In this document: positions 32,985 to 45,106 of the stretch, one piece after another
How the letters are laid out: the number at the start of each line of letters is the position of its first letter
Numbering within the stretch: position 1 is the first letter of the stretch
NCBI GenBank assembly: GCA_036426205.1
Contig: CM071568.1
Location: 36,650,980 to 36,714,979 of the forward strand
DNA: 64,000 bases
Source: Ascaphus truei
Lineage: Eukaryota; Chordata; Amphibia; Anura; Ascaphidae
Reading direction: 5' to 3'
Notes under the pieces: generated by a model
Told to the model about the DNA's origin: nothing
Database searches by the model: none
The model's input: only the letters and a program-made list of their open reading frames with translations
Position numbers and translations under genes: made by a program

Positions 32985-33067
32985 CTCTCTTTTCTCTCTC
33001 TCTCTCTCTTTCTCTCTCCCTCTCTCCCTCTCTCCCTCTCTCCCTCTCTCCCTCTCTCCCTCTCTCC
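32985..33067. repeat. CT-rich microsatellite, (CTCTCTCC)n
   Basis: A pure CT run followed by about seven CTCTCTCC-type octamers, directly before the TA target of the Tc1 element. Confidence 0.95.
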
Positions 33068-33070
33068 ATA

Positions 33071-33538
33071 CAGTTAGGTCCAGAAATAATTTGACACTGA
33101 CACAATTTTCATAATTTTGGCTCTGTACTCCACCACAATGGATTTGATATGAAACAACCGAGATGCAATAGAAGTGCAGACTTTCAGCTTTAATTCAAAG
33201 GGTTGAACAAAAATATTGTATGAAACGTTTAGGAATTGCAACCATTTCATACACAGTCTCCTTATTTCAGGGGCTCAAATGTAATTGGACAAATTAACAC
33301 AATCATAAATAAAACGCTGGGTTTCCTCCCTTTTGAGGCTTTGCCAGGCCTTTACTGCAGCTGTCTTCAGTTGTTGTTTGTTCGTGGGTCTTTCTGTCTT
33401 ACGTTTTGTCTTCAGCAAGTGAAATGTATGCTCGATCGGGTTGAGATCAGGTGATTGACTCGGCCACTGTAGAATATTCCACTTCTTTGCCTTAAAAAAA
33501 TTCCTGGGTTGCTTTCGCAGTATGTTTTGGGACTTTTT
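33071..33538 (-). pseudogene. Tc1/mariner transposase C-terminal fragment with one TIR
   Basis: The element starts at a TA with the end sequence CAGTTAGGTCCAGAAAT, a Tc1-type terminus. On the minus strand it reads WPSQSPDLNPIEH, the block that holds the second catalytic Asp and the third acidic residue region of Tc1 DDE transposases, then AWQSL and the C-terminus. The N-terminal two-thirds and the other end are missing; at about 33538 it meets a different repeat. Confidence 0.85.
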
Positions 33539-33539
33539 T

Positions 33540-34222
33540 TTATAATCCAAAGCGTCAACAGGATCTTGATCTGTGTTCTTCTGTCTTCTTTCTTGTCCTT
33601 CTGGGGTCTTCTGGGGTCTTCTGGCGTCTTCTGGGAGTCTTCTTACCGTCTGCTGCCACGCCCCGGTAATCTTCTTTCTTCCGGAGGTCCGTCCTCCTCG
33701 GCGTCTGCCTTCAAAATGAGACGACATAGGCTTTTATAGGCCTATGACATCACATTATCATCAAATGGTTCCCACGGCCCTGATTGGCTGTGAAAACCAT
33801 GTGATTTTGGGGGGAAACATTAATTTTGATGACGTAATTTAAAGGCAAAGACGCCAGCCAATCAGAATGGCTGTGCTTCAATTGCCTTTAAGATGACGTC
33901 ATGAAAAGAAAGATGGCCGGCCTGACATGGTACGGTAGCCAATCAGAGCGTGGGAACAACATCCATACTCTGATTGGCTCTAGTAGACCATGTGACAGAA
34001 GCTTTGGGAATAATGGATGTGACGTCATTTAAAGCCTGTCACATGGTACTAGAGCCAATCAGAGTTGGGATGTAGTTCCCACGCTCTGATTAGCTACCGT
34101 ACCATGTGTGGCCGGCCACCTTTCTTTTCATGACGTCATCTTAAAGGCAATTGAAGCACAGCCATTCTGATTGGCTGGCGTCATTGCCTTTAAATGACGT
34201 CATCAAAATTTATTTTTCCCCC
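33540..34222. repeat. Foldback A, ~190-bp arms, CCAAT- and CRE-rich
   Basis: Arms 33806-33998 and 34036-34222 are near-perfect reverse complements around a 37-base spacer. Each arm contains the sub-hairpin CAGCCAATCAGAATGGCTG. The whole contains four exact TGACGTCA sites (33894, 34020, 34131, 34195) and at least four CCAAT boxes on one strand or the other. The segment 33580-33805 upstream is shared with 26390-26700. Confidence 0.85.
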
Positions 34223-34246
34223 AATAAACATGCTATTATGCCTTAA

Positions 34247-34645
34247 CCCTTCATTGCCTTAGCGGCTATCCGCTATGGTAATGAAGCAGCATTAATGTAT
34301 TTTAATAATATTGTGCGGGAGCAGGGGGTCCCCTGAGCTGAACCGCATTGATTTCTGGCTCAGGGACCCCCTGCTTCCAGATCTACAGGCCCGGTATCAG
34401 GCATCGGTGCCAGTGTCAACGCCATCTTTATAGCGGGCACGTCGTGTTTGGGATGCTATAAAGATGGCGGCGACACTGGCAACCGATGATCCATACCGGG
34501 GCCTGTAAACCGGGATGCAGGGGGTCCCTGATCCAAAAATCAATGCGGTTCAGCTCAGGGGACCCCCTGCTCCCGTACACTATTATTAAAAATACATTAA
34601 TGCTGCTTCATTACCATAGCAGATAGCCGCAAAGGTAAAGAATGA
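34247..34645. repeat. Foldback B, ~190-bp arms
   Basis: Arms 34247-34434 and 34455-34645 pair through blocks such as GGTAATGAAGCAGCATTAATG and GAGCAGGGGGTCCC, with GCCATCTTTATAGC beside the 20-base centre. It lies only about 25 bases from foldback A but shares no sequence with it. Confidence 0.85.
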
Positions 34646-34649
34646 TTGT

Positions 34650-36220
34650 TTATTTATATGTGTGTTTTACTCATAGTGTAGATGTGCAGAGGGTCTCCGG
34701 AGCTGAACCGCTTTGGTTTTAGGTCCGGGGACCCCCTGTTTCCTGAGATACAGCCAGCCTTTCTCTGAAGTAGGTCCCGGCTGACTGTGACTGGCCTGGC
34801 CCTTCCTCTTCCAGGCCCACATGTAATGTGTATGTAACGTGTGATACAGAAGGGTCCCCTGATTGGTCAATTGCACACGACCCTCCTACTTAACAAGCCA
34901 TCAGCATCCCCCCCAAGGTCTAAACTTGAATCTTGGGCCTCACAAAGGGATCAGCTGACCTACTGTACATTTATCATAGATTTTAAATAATAAAATTTAG
35001 CATTAGCAGCACTACAAATATTTAATATTTTTAATAAAGCGATTTTTTTATTACACATTATTTATAATTGATATTCTGTTTGCGCTTTTAGTTTATGTTC
35101 CACTCAAGAGCATCTTGACTGGTGAATATTAGCAAATATTTGCAAATTCTATAGATACTGTATTTGCATAAAAAGATTGAGAACTGCAGTATGCATTTTT
35201 AACCTTGCAAATTGACAAATAGGCTTCAATCAAATGTTCAGCCAATAACAAACAATTGCAGGAACTTTGCAAAGTGATTTGAGAATATATATTATATCTC
35301 TAATACTCATATAATCTATATATATATTATATATATATACTATCTATCTATATATATATATATAAAATCTCCACCCTGAAATATAGTTGTTTTAACTCTT
35401 TCCCCCTTTATTCATTTACTCTGCAAACTTTAAAATCGCTGCCCTTTTTCTTCCTCAAGTTACCTTTCTTTTCTTTTTCTTTGCTTTATTTGTGTTAATA
35501 AATGTTTAAATTGTGGTAGAATATTTGCAACACAACAGTTTATTCACTGTACAGTAGTAAAATAATACAAGTTATTTACTGTATTATTCTGTTCTTAGCC
35601 CTATATACATAATGTCAGTTAAAATTGTAGTATTAAGGAGGATCAGACATACTACTTACTACGTGTGATATTGCTTATGTTTCTGAGATTAATTCTATCC
35701 TTAGACAATGTCATTTATCCCTTAGGTACTTTAGGATCTTCTGATACTGCTCAATGGACTAATAAATCTCATTATAGGGGTTTACAAAACTCTAATCCTT
35801 TGTTAGCTTGATCAAATTATCAGGCTCGTGTATTTTCATCTCTTTTCTTTCTGGTCTGACATTTTATGCTGGTTTCAGAATAACACACATATTTTTCACA
35901 CCATTGTTTTCACTGAAGTCTTCATTTAAATGAAGATAACTGGATTATATTTTCCACCGTTAGCCATGCTCTAACAAGTGAAGTTAAAGAATGTCTATAG
36001 CCAGCCGTCTATGATTTAATGAGGCATATTATTTAGGAGATAGCTATACTGTAGGGCTATACTGTGTCTTTCAGCAATTGAAAGGTGTCTAAAAAATAGT
36101 ATGACTGAGACCTAGAGCACATTATTTTGGGGCACCAAAAGCTGCACATGAAATTAATTAAATTTGTATCCAAATAATTAAAGGGATATTTTTCTCTTCT
36201 GAGCATCAACCATCAAATAA
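34650..36220. other. No gene; AT microsatellite inside
   Basis: AT-rich sequence with a TA/TCTA microsatellite at 35284-35364 and a GC-richer stretch at 34680-34920. No coding motif was found. Confidence 0.5.
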
Positions 36221-36429
36221 CCCCATATTAAGGTGCAAAGAGGATAGAAATAAGAGAATGGGTGCACCAGTTCTCCAAAAAATGCAGGCGGTTAAGTGGA
36301 CGATTCCTCTTGGGTAGTTTCTGCGACTTCTGACTTTCAAATGCAGGGCGATTATTTATAGGAGAAATTGTGGATAAAAAGCTGCGAGAGGCATTAACTG
36401 GACAGAGCGTAGAAAAGGGCTTTACATTT

Positions 36430-36970
36430 GACACAACGGGATTTAATATTTTCTAAACAGAGACAAAACGAAGATTCTCAAGATAAAATGAATCTTATAC
36501 TTGATTACTCCCCATTTTCAAAAGAAATGTGTATAGAAATTGGGATATGTTTTGATCCTACAACTGAACATATTTTTAAATAAACTGAGGATTACTTTTA
36601 GAAAAGGGACATGTATTAGGGACTCTTTTGTAAACAGTGATTTACCTTCAGATAAATAGGAAACTTGGTTGGAAAAAAGCCCCAAAGGGAATTTTAGATG
36701 TGTATCCTGCAGCCTCTGCAATTCTATTATTGTACAAAAGTTATTTTCTTGTGATGATCAATTTTATAGATTGGATAACTTTTTCAACTACACAAATACC
36801 TTTGTTGTGTATCATCTGATTTGTCCATGTGGGTACTGTATATTTATGTTGGTTAAACCCTAAGGAAAATGAAACAGAGAGTTCTGGAACATAAGCGATC
36901 AATTAAAACAAACTGGATTGTATTCTGCGCATTGCAGAACACTTTAGACTGTCCTCAATAGTAATATAAA
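36430..36970 (+). pseudogene. Penelope-like element 3, nuclease remnant
   Basis: Reading across two frames gives CVSCSLCNS, then VVYHLICPCGYC near 36803 and, after a shift, TLRKMKQRVLEHKRSI near 36855-36905, the GIY-YIG region of a Penelope-like element with its conserved Arg helix. The YVG motif is disrupted at the shift. Only this C-terminal part can be followed. Confidence 0.7.
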
Positions 36971-37920
36971 TCTCTTAAAATGTAAGTATATTGAATGGAT
37001 ATCAAGATAGTGGGAGAAAGGGAACATTTGCTACTTCAGAGAGAATCCTTTTGGAACCATTCTTTAAAAGCCATACTGTAGGTGAAAAAGGCTTTAATGC
37101 TGATAATGATCTGACTGTGTTTGTTTAGACCATAGTTCTCTCCCGATATGGAATACTCTTTTATTATTAATTTTAATAATGTGAAGTTTTTTTCTTCTTT
37201 TCTTAATGGTATATATGAGTTAAATTTTTTACTGGGATAAATGAACACCTGCTGTTTTAAGAGAGGAGTGTTTTCAGATATGAATTCTGCCTAGTATTTC
37301 CTCTTCCTGAAAAAGCATTGGCTGGTGTGTCTACCTGTTCCCTGGTCTTACCTCCACAGTGTAGCATATCTTACGCTGTTTTGGGATTTTTTACATGGCA
37401 CATAGAGGTTGGTGTATATTTCTGTTTGTGTATGTTTATTTTGTGTGCTGTTGCAGTTTTTACTTTGGAATAAATAAAATGTTTTGGGTTTTTTTGAGAA
37501 CTGGTTTACCCATCCTCTTTTTTTTTTTTCCTCTTGGCACTTTAATTTAGTCTAACAAAATAACACCACTTAGTAAATATGAGTAAATATGAGCTGTATT
37601 TTTAGCGGTTCTATTTCTTTGTCTGTTCTTGGTGGAAAAGAGTAATAGAAGGCAAAGTATTGTTTTCTTTTAGAGAAACAACAAATGTACAGATGTAGCC
37701 AATGTTATTTTGCCCGTTAATCCAATGCTCTCTGGATAAGCTATTGCATCACTGCATTATTACACGGCTCCATTGCATCACTGAGATGCCCAAAATGATG
37801 CACCACCATCTGCCATTTAACAACATTATTTTACAATATCGATGCATTATTACAGTATGTGGAATAATTTTTGCTACATTTGTAAATAAAGATTTTTTTT
37901 TTAATATAAAGTTGTAATAT
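36971..37920. other. No gene recognised
   Basis: AT-rich. Words such as TTCCTCTTCCTGAAAAAGC and GGAATAAATAAAATG may be 3' sequence of Penelope-like element 3. Confidence 0.3.
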
Positions 37921-38092
37921 ATACGGATTGTGTATGAAGCTGGCCATAGAGTTGCATCTTATTCGTAACTGAACAAGTGCATCAGAAAAGGTGATCTTGA
38001 TCTTGATTGAAATAAATGTTATCACAGCAAAGATAATGATGGAGAAATAAGGAAACTCAAAATTATACAAGTCCAAATACAAAAAATGACCC

Positions 38093-38116
38093 CAGATGAA
38101 ATCCACTGGGACGAAA
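38093..38116 (+). ncRNA. Degenerate hammerhead-like motif
   Basis: CAGATGA (38093-38099) is one base from the CUGAUGA core, followed by ATCC/GGAC with loop ACTG and the GAAA box at 38113-38116. One stem II pair is a mismatch. It may be the 3' terminal repeat of Penelope-like element 3. Confidence 0.4.
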
Positions 38117-38119
38117 CAT

Positions 38120-39331
38120 GTTGGGCCTTTTTTGATGCTTTGAGGCCACTGTACCCAATCTCCTGAGAAGCCCTGATTGGAAGGAGACTGCTGAGATGGC
38201 AAATGCGGCGGAGTGCCCCCACTGCGGGTGAGAGACGCTGGCAGAGGCAATCGCGGTCTGTTCCTGTCTGAGTAGTGGAGTGGTCGCATCGGGTACTGTT
38301 ATCTAAGGAGAAGGGTTGAAGTGCCCCTGAAGTCACTTCTTGTTTACTTCTTACCAGTGGGGAGAGTGTGAGTGTGTTACCATCCCCTCTGTGTTGTTCG
38401 TCATCTTAAAGTAAATGTTAATGCACTATATCCTTGCATTTGTGTTTCTTCATATGAGGGTCTACAAAGAGTATGCTGACCTGGAGAATCTTCTACTTTG
38501 AGTTACAGTATCAGGGCCGCTACAGGGGGGGACAAGGTACAGTAGTTTATTAGATTATCAAAATGAATCCCTTATCAGCTTATATAAAAAAACACATATG
38601 AAGTACTAGATCAGACAACCCCAATACAATCCTTAATACAGATAATAGATACAAATATAAATAGCAACGGTTACTGTATATACTCATAAGGGGAAACCAA
38701 ATAGGTCCCACAAATGAGACATGTAAAGTACCTGGGTACTAAAGAGAAAGTGGAGAAGATAACATAGAAAACCAATGTTATCAATGTATAGGCATGACCA
38801 TCACTAAATACATAAACATTATAATGGCTAAAGATATGAACAAAGTCCCAAATATTAGCAAAACGGTCTCGAATAGTATATTATTCACAGTGGTTCCTGA
38901 GTCCAAGTAAAGATGGCACCATGGGATCATACAGACGCCAATCCTCCATGCTGTGAGGAGTGTCTGCTCAAACTGGACATCAGTTAACCAGATTTTCACA
39001 TACCTACAGTATTTTGAGAACAGGCACTGATCGACTGCCACCTACAATTAAACCAATCTGTGGTTCAGTTTTTATCATTCTAAGCATATTCTTTTTTAAA
39101 TTGTATAATTGAAAAGCAAGAAAATGTCGATAGCATTTTTTGTTTTAAAGGTGTACATTATTGAGGAACTATCCAAAATGAACAAAAAATGAAAGTGGTG
39201 GGTGATATCTAGTTCTCACATTAGAAACCAGCAGGTACACACCCTATTGCACATCTCCTTCATGACATTAGAAGACAGAATAAAAGGCTTCTGTAATAAA
39301 AAAAGAACATGTATCTTCATCAGGAGTGTTA
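38120..39331. other. No gene recognised
   Basis: A GC-richer part at 38130-38420 may be terminal-repeat sequence. The remainder is AT-rich without motifs. Confidence 0.35.
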
Positions 39332-40056
39332 TGTAACACCTTACTAGAAATTCCCATTGCCCTGCATGTCAGTCCTGGTAGCTGCAGGCAGTACCAGGGT
39401 TAAGTCCTCACAAGGCTCTGACATGTGAGTTTGTATCAATTATGTTATTCTAATGTTGCAATTCCAAGGCACATGTCTGGCCTTGTGCTTCTCTAGAAGT
39501 TGCTAGAGGGTCAAATGCCTAGTGGTGTGACCAAGTGGAAATAGTTAATTTGCCCAGATACTGGGGCAGAGTGTTGGCCACACCCTGAGTATAGAGGTGG
39601 GGACCCACATTTTTTGTAATCAGACCTCCAGGGGCCTGAGACCTGACCCCCACACCTCCAGAGGACCCCAGGCTCCAGATAACATCAGGGAGGTCTCCAG
39701 GCTATCCTGGCCTGTAAAGCAGGAAACAATAGAACACCTTTTATTTTTTTCCATATAGGGACAGTATCCTAATGTTAAGGGCCCAAGAGAGGTGCTATAG
39801 GAGTCTACATTGCTGTAGGAAGCAGTTAATTCCCAGGTTTAAGTAGAGACGTGGAGTGGATCTATGTTGGGATCCATTCTCAAGATTTAAGTATGGATCA
39901 AGGATGGACTAACTTGCAATGCAAGATATAGTGGATGCTGTATTTTGTATGCGGAAAACCAGTTCAGGTTGTCCTGGACTATGCTGCTGGTTCTGAATAA
40001 AGATAAGTTAAAAGTTTCTGGTGCCCTCTTCTGTTCACTACTGTAACTCCCTTACA
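39332..40056 (+). mobile_element. Possible solo LTR
   Basis: It starts TGTAACACCTTAC and ends ACTCCCTTACA, giving TGTAA/TTACA ends, with AATAAA at about 39996, some 60 bases before the end. No target duplication was found, so this is tentative. Confidence 0.4.
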
Positions 40057-40299
40057 CAAGCTGGCACAAACTCACTATCTACCCTGAGATAAACAGTTAA
40101 CTGCTGAGCTACAGTACAACACACTTTTAAACAGGTATAAACCCATGTTGGGGGGGGGGGAGAGAGCGGGGAGGGGATGTAGAGGGAGAGGGGGGATGGC
40201 CCGGTATTAAAGGGGTTGCACCCCATATGGCCACCCCCTGACCTCACCAGGGAGGCAAGGGGTTAACTTAACTGCAGTACAGGAATGTGGCTTACACCT

Positions 40300-41209
40300 T
40301 GTCATGTCAGGAAAATGTATGTTCCCCTGTTTCATTATAATCCTGTATTTTAAAGATGTTTTAAAGTGCATTTCTGTATCTCCAGTTCTGGAGGTCGCAG
40401 AGAGTTGATATTTGGCCAATGTGTGGAGTCACTGTAGGCATTACAAACTGGCAAATTTCGACCCACTGAGCCCACCAGAATGGAACTTATTAATATGTGT
40501 AGATATTAAAGTGTATATGTATGGTATTTTGGATCTGCTCTGACAATGCAGACTCCATCTGCTATGCTAATAGGTCATGAAGGGCAGCCGGCTGATTGAG
40601 CCTAAGCACTGTGATCAAAAGTTAACTGCCTGATTGTTTACACTAAATACTAATCAATCGACCAAGTACTAATCAACAGACTCTGCCACTCTAATTGTTA
40701 CCTGTTGGTGGATAATCATCAAACTGGAGTGGTTTGTAAGAGTTATGTCTACACCTACAAACAATGCAGATACTTCATTTGGTAGACTGGTCGTTGCCCC
40801 TGATTTAATTATGGGGCAACCCATAGAGTCCCAGTACACATGGCTAATTAGCTGGGGGGCATGGGTTAATCTGTGTCTCCACGTTAGGGATTGGATACAG
40901 ATAATTGTTCACCAATAGTCTGTATTCAATGTTAAGAATAGGGTTACACAGTTATATAAACTGTGTCAACCCTACAGTTTTTAGTTCTTCTGATACCATC
41001 TTGAATGTCACCGGATTGCTGGAGAATTGCTAGCTGATACTTCTCCATCCCCCAACCCTAAGTAAGTGTTACCTTCTTGCCTGTTAATTGTACTATATTG
41101 CTGTATTCACCTTTTTTAAGGAATAAATATATTTTATTATATCTAAGCCTCGCTCAGTTCAGCCCAGATATTTGGTGTTCTTTATATTTTGTCATAAGCT
41201 ACCGTGACA
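40300..41209 (+). mobile_element. 5' LTR of a Ty3/Gypsy element
   Basis: The ends TGTCATG and CCGTGACA form a 5-bp inverted repeat. A TATATAA box lies near 40955 and AATAAA near 41122. About 15 bases after the end comes TGGTGGCAGCGGTGGG, a plausible primer-binding region although I cannot name the tRNA. The gag start follows at 41398. Confidence 0.65.
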
Positions 41210-41397
41210 AGCTCTATAATTAACTGGTGGCAGCGGTGGGATTGAACTGAACCTATATTACAGTGTTCTGCAGGACTCTGTCATATAGTGGGAACTCGAG
41301 AGTAATTGCTAGTTCCTGGGACTTAAGATATTGAACACACAGTAGTGCAACAGTTAACACAAGTTGTAACACCACCTCACTGCGGCGACCGTGAACC

Positions 41398-42582
41398 ATG
41401 AGCGAGGCTGAAGGCTCATCCAACATGAGGACCCGAGCTTAGCTGAAGGACAAGTGCCGTGAATATGAACTGCCCTATGAGAACCAGGAGGTCACAGACA
41501 TGGTTGACGCAATCGGTGACTATGAAGCCCGGCTTGCAGAGCCTCAGGATACGGCTCAGCTTGCCCTTATACAGCCACCCGGAGATCAGGGAAGGAACCC
41601 AGTGCCGGGGCGGTGGAATCTCGGGGAGGGAACAAGTGCACCTCCCGGGAGCAGTGCAACAGGAGGGGTACTGGTTGCTGCGGCTACCAATCCGTTCACC
41701 CCTGAAATGTTGGCACTGATTACTGCGTGGGGAGACAGAGGGAGACTGGAGGAGCGGCTGCAGTTTATCACTATGGCAGTGAACAGACCCGCTTATTACC
41801 CCCCTGTCCAACCCAACAAAGATGAACTCAAACTGGACCAGCACAGCCTCACCAAGTTCGTGGAAGGTACTGATCAGATCGACAGTTTTCTAAAGAACTT
41901 TGAGACACAGTGTCGGTGGTACAAAGTGCTTCCCACAGCATAGGGTTGCACGTTTGGACCCCTTACTGTCCGGCTTGGCTAAGCAGACGATGATGGCGTT
42001 TCCAGATGAGTATGCTGATGACTATGAACACCTGAAAGAACTGTTATTGTTTCAGTACGGTTTTACCCCTGAAGCCTACAGGGGTAAATTCCGGCAGGGA
42101 GAGAGGCAGCCCCTGGAGTCCTATGTTACCTATGTGACCCGCATGGCTTTGTACGGGATACGCTGGGTGGAGGGCTGTGAGGCACGGACTTACCAACGCC
42201 TGCTGGACCTCATGTTTCAGGAGCAGCTCATGCAGCAGTGCCCGCCGGCAGTGAGGGCTTGGGTGTACGACAAGAAGACCCAGACTTACCAGGAGGCGGC
42301 GAGGCTTGCAGACGACTATGTGGCCAGCCAAGCCCTGATGACCGCCAAAGCAGTAGCCAAGGCGGTGGTGGCAGCGGCACCGGCCAGAAAGTCTGCCAAT
42401 ACCCCCCAATGGACTCAGAGGCCGCCTGCGGGCAGCAGTCCACCGAAGGCGGGGGAGCTCCGGCATGAGCGCCGGTGCTACAACTGCAACAACTCTGGTC
42501 ACATCAGACCAGATTGCCCGGAACCCCCTGCATTCTGGCGGACCCCCTCAGGGGCAATGCACCCCAGCTGCGAAGCCGGTAG
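41398..42582 (+). pseudogene. gag: Ty3/Gypsy gag with SCAN-like region and zinc knuckle
   Basis: Gag forms the particle that packages the element's RNA. The frame opens with ATG at 41398, has a TAG at 41440, stays open to about 41943, and shifts by one base near 41930-41945 to continue to 42582. The middle section (about 42000-42340), including FRQGERQPLESYV and a stretch of helices, resembles the SCAN domain, which is known to derive from gag of Gmr1-like Gypsy elements. A knuckle, CYNCNNSGHIRPDC (C-X2-C-X4-H-X4-C), lies at about 42478-42519. The reading stops where a ribozyme-bearing insertion starts. No pol was found. Confidence 0.8.
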
Positions 42583-42585
42583 CCC

Positions 42586-43068
42586 ACTCCGAGTGTGATA
42601 AAGTATAAAACAGTATTTATGGGATCATAAGTATGGGACCCCTGACAAAGTCCTTAGTGACGAAACGCATAGGGCGTTTCCCAAAGAGGCGAGTTTGTGG
42701 CTGACATTATTGCATGAATGGAGAGAGTACCTTGGAGCTGTTGCTATTTTGCTTGGGACTGCTGTCGCTTCCAGTTTTGCAGTTGCCTGCTGGTGAGCAG
42801 TGAGAGCTGTGGGAGGTGTATCTGGAGGGAGTCTCTGACCGTGTTGCTGATTATTACATCATCTGGCTGCGGTGGCTCCAGTGCACCTTGCTGAACCAAC
42901 GGATACACTAGAGGTGGCACCAACAGGACAGGCTGATACATTCCCTTCACAGCTTCAAGGCGATTGAGTATATCTCATAAATGCTATTATTTTTACTCTG
43001 TTTGTGAGTGCGCTTTTTATATTTTACAATCCCATAAATACTGTTTTATACTTTATCACACTAGGAGT
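42586..43068. mobile_element. Penelope-like terminal element inserted at the end of gag
   Basis: The word ACTCCGAGTGTGATAAAG at 42586 and the following 22 bases are the reverse complement of 43029-43068. Between these arms are a hammerhead-like motif and about 380 bp of non-coding sequence. The element ends the gag reading frame. Outer limits and target duplication are unresolved. Confidence 0.6.
42634..42683 (+). ncRNA. Hammerhead-ribozyme-like motif, best preserved
   Basis: The core is CTGACAA (42642-42648), two transitions from CUGAUGA. Stem II is GTC (42650-42652) with GAC (42659-42661). The GAAA box is 42662-42665, stem III is CGC (42666-42668) with GCG (42674-42676), and TT follows in the UH cleavage position. 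Stem I can form between TGGGA (42634-42638) and TCCCA (42679-42683), with a three-base bulge. All parts of a type I hammerhead are present though the core is not perfect. Confidence 0.5.
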
Positions 43069-44116
43069 GCGCCTGTTTTTTCTTCTTGTTTTCTGCAGAT
43101 ATCCTTGGGATTTGGTGATCCTTATATATGGGCAGCAAAACTCCAGTGGACTAAGTACATTTTTTGGAATTTCAACTGACATCTGTTTTTTATTTTATTT
43201 TTTATTTTTCATATTTTTTATTTTTGCTATAGATTTCAGTTGTTTTTATCACAAATTTGCCCTTTTGGGGATTCTTTGGTCAATAGCCTGTTTAACTCTA
43301 TCTGATTTACACAGCTGATTTATACTCAAGCTTCCTAAGGCACTACTCCAATTATATATATATATATAAAATGTATTTTGATATTTAATTGTTTTGTTGT
43401 CTCTTGCACGATGATATGGCTGTTTGTCTTTATAATAAATGGACTTTTTCCTTTCACTAATTGGGTGTAGTGTTTTTTCCACTCATTATCAATCTTAGAT
43501 AAAATGCTCAAGGTTCCCTTTTGAGATTTTTATTGACTTCACTCACCTCCTCTTACTATTATATTTACACTTAATTTCTTCATTTTTTCTTCTGTTTTTG
43601 TTTTATTTCCACATGGACAACACATTTGGATAAATAACACATGTAGTGCCCCAAAAGTAGCACATTCTCTCTAATTGCTTTCTCTCCTTTCTCAGTTTCT
43701 CGCTTTTTTGGATAACTGACTTTTAGACTAAATAGCTTATTTCAAATACCAGAGATATCTATCATCACCCAATCAACCCTGAGGCTCGACACTATGTAAA
43801 TTATACATAATCAACTGTCAAATGCAATCATGTATGTATAACACTTCTTAAAACTGAGAGCAAATAGTTACAACAGCTTTTAATTGTGAAAATTCTGCTA
43901 AAAAAAGGTGGGGGGGAGGGTGCAAACACAATATGCTAAGCCTATTATAATAATAAGTGAAATACTAATTAAGTAATTGTGAAACCAGTTAACCTGCTAG
44001 CTCACAGGAATTCCCTTTTAAGGGAAAAAGCAGCTTGGAAGGCTGAAAGTTTTTTCTCTCAAAACCCCAAAAAGTGCTTGACAAAATAGAAAGTTCTCCT
44101 TGGTGCCAACAACCCC
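43069..44116. other. No gene recognised
   Basis: AT-rich sequence with a short TA run near 43356-43370. No coding motif. Confidence 0.45.
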
Positions 44117-45106
44117 TTATTATAAGTGGTAATGTCATAGCAATCTTTAGATGTAGATTACCTTTGCGTCACTGATGAGACCAACTAGACTTAACTAGTA
44201 AATCTTGGAAGTCACTGCAAAATAGGCAAAACGACAAACAAATCTAGCGCAGTAACAGGCACTTGTGACTAAAGAATCCTTATGGAAACTTGCTTGTATT
44301 CAAAATGGAATACAATAGCTAACAAGGCATCAGATAAATTGAACAACTGAATAATATAAATTGCTGCTGTATGATGTTTCAATGGTCCTCTCATCTTTTC
44401 CCACACCTTGTGGAAAAATTGGGTAAAAAAATAAAAACATTTAATATACACTCCAGCAGAAATATACACACAGTACAATGAGATTGCTGTTTCCGTGCCT
44501 TTTTAAAATGCCGTCCACAGTGTGCGCAGATTGTGGTGGCTGGTGTCAGCGCTTCCTGCCGAAGTGAACGTGATATCTCCACCACTATCAGTTCGAACTC
44601 GCCGCGTCTCACACTGATGATGTCACTGGTGGGACACCACTCTCTCCACCGTCTGTGAGCCGCTCCATAGTTTAAGCTTCACCCTACGCATTTTGTAACC
44701 TCTCAGGATCACTTCCACAGAGTTATTGGCTATTGTTAACTAAGTCCAGGCTTCCTAATTGTTATTGGCCATTAGGGAACCTGAACAAATTAGAGGCCAG
44801 AATTACATACAGCCGGTAAGACATGAAACACCATAAAATGTGAATGCAGCCTGTAGATTCATTAATCATTCAGCTGCCCACAATTGTAAGAACAACTTTT
44901 TAAATACTTTTGAATAGAAATACAAGAAAAGATAAATAGAATGCATGGCTTAGATACAGTATAGGGATTCACTACATATGTTTGTTTGTCTTTTTGCCTA
45001 TTTTGCAGTGTAATTGGACACTTACTAGTTAATTTTAGTTAGTAACATCAGTGACGCAAAGGTCATCTACGTATAAAGATTACTATTACATTCCCACTTA
45101 TATTGA
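44117..45106. repeat. Foldback with ~125-bp arms and ribozyme-like motif
   Basis: Arm 44117-44242 (includes CCTTTGCGTCACTGATGAG) is the imperfect reverse complement of 44981-45106. The spacer contains a hammerhead-like motif on the minus strand. The arrangement recalls the inverted terminal arms around Penelope-like element 2, without the coding region. Confidence 0.65.
44672..44720 (-). ncRNA. Degenerate hammerhead-like motif
   Basis: The minus strand reads CTGTGGA (complement of 44714-44720), a GTGATCC/GGTTAC stem II, AAAA in place of GAAA, then TGCGTAGGGTG, which resembles the stem III loop seen at 42666-42676. Confidence 0.4.

Noticed and set aside
39306..39335. Another hammerhead core (CCTGATGAAG on the minus strand)
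   Set aside because: No GAAA box or stem II partner follows.
44168..44200. CTGATGAGACC as a hammerhead start
   Set aside because: No GAAA box within a plausible distance.
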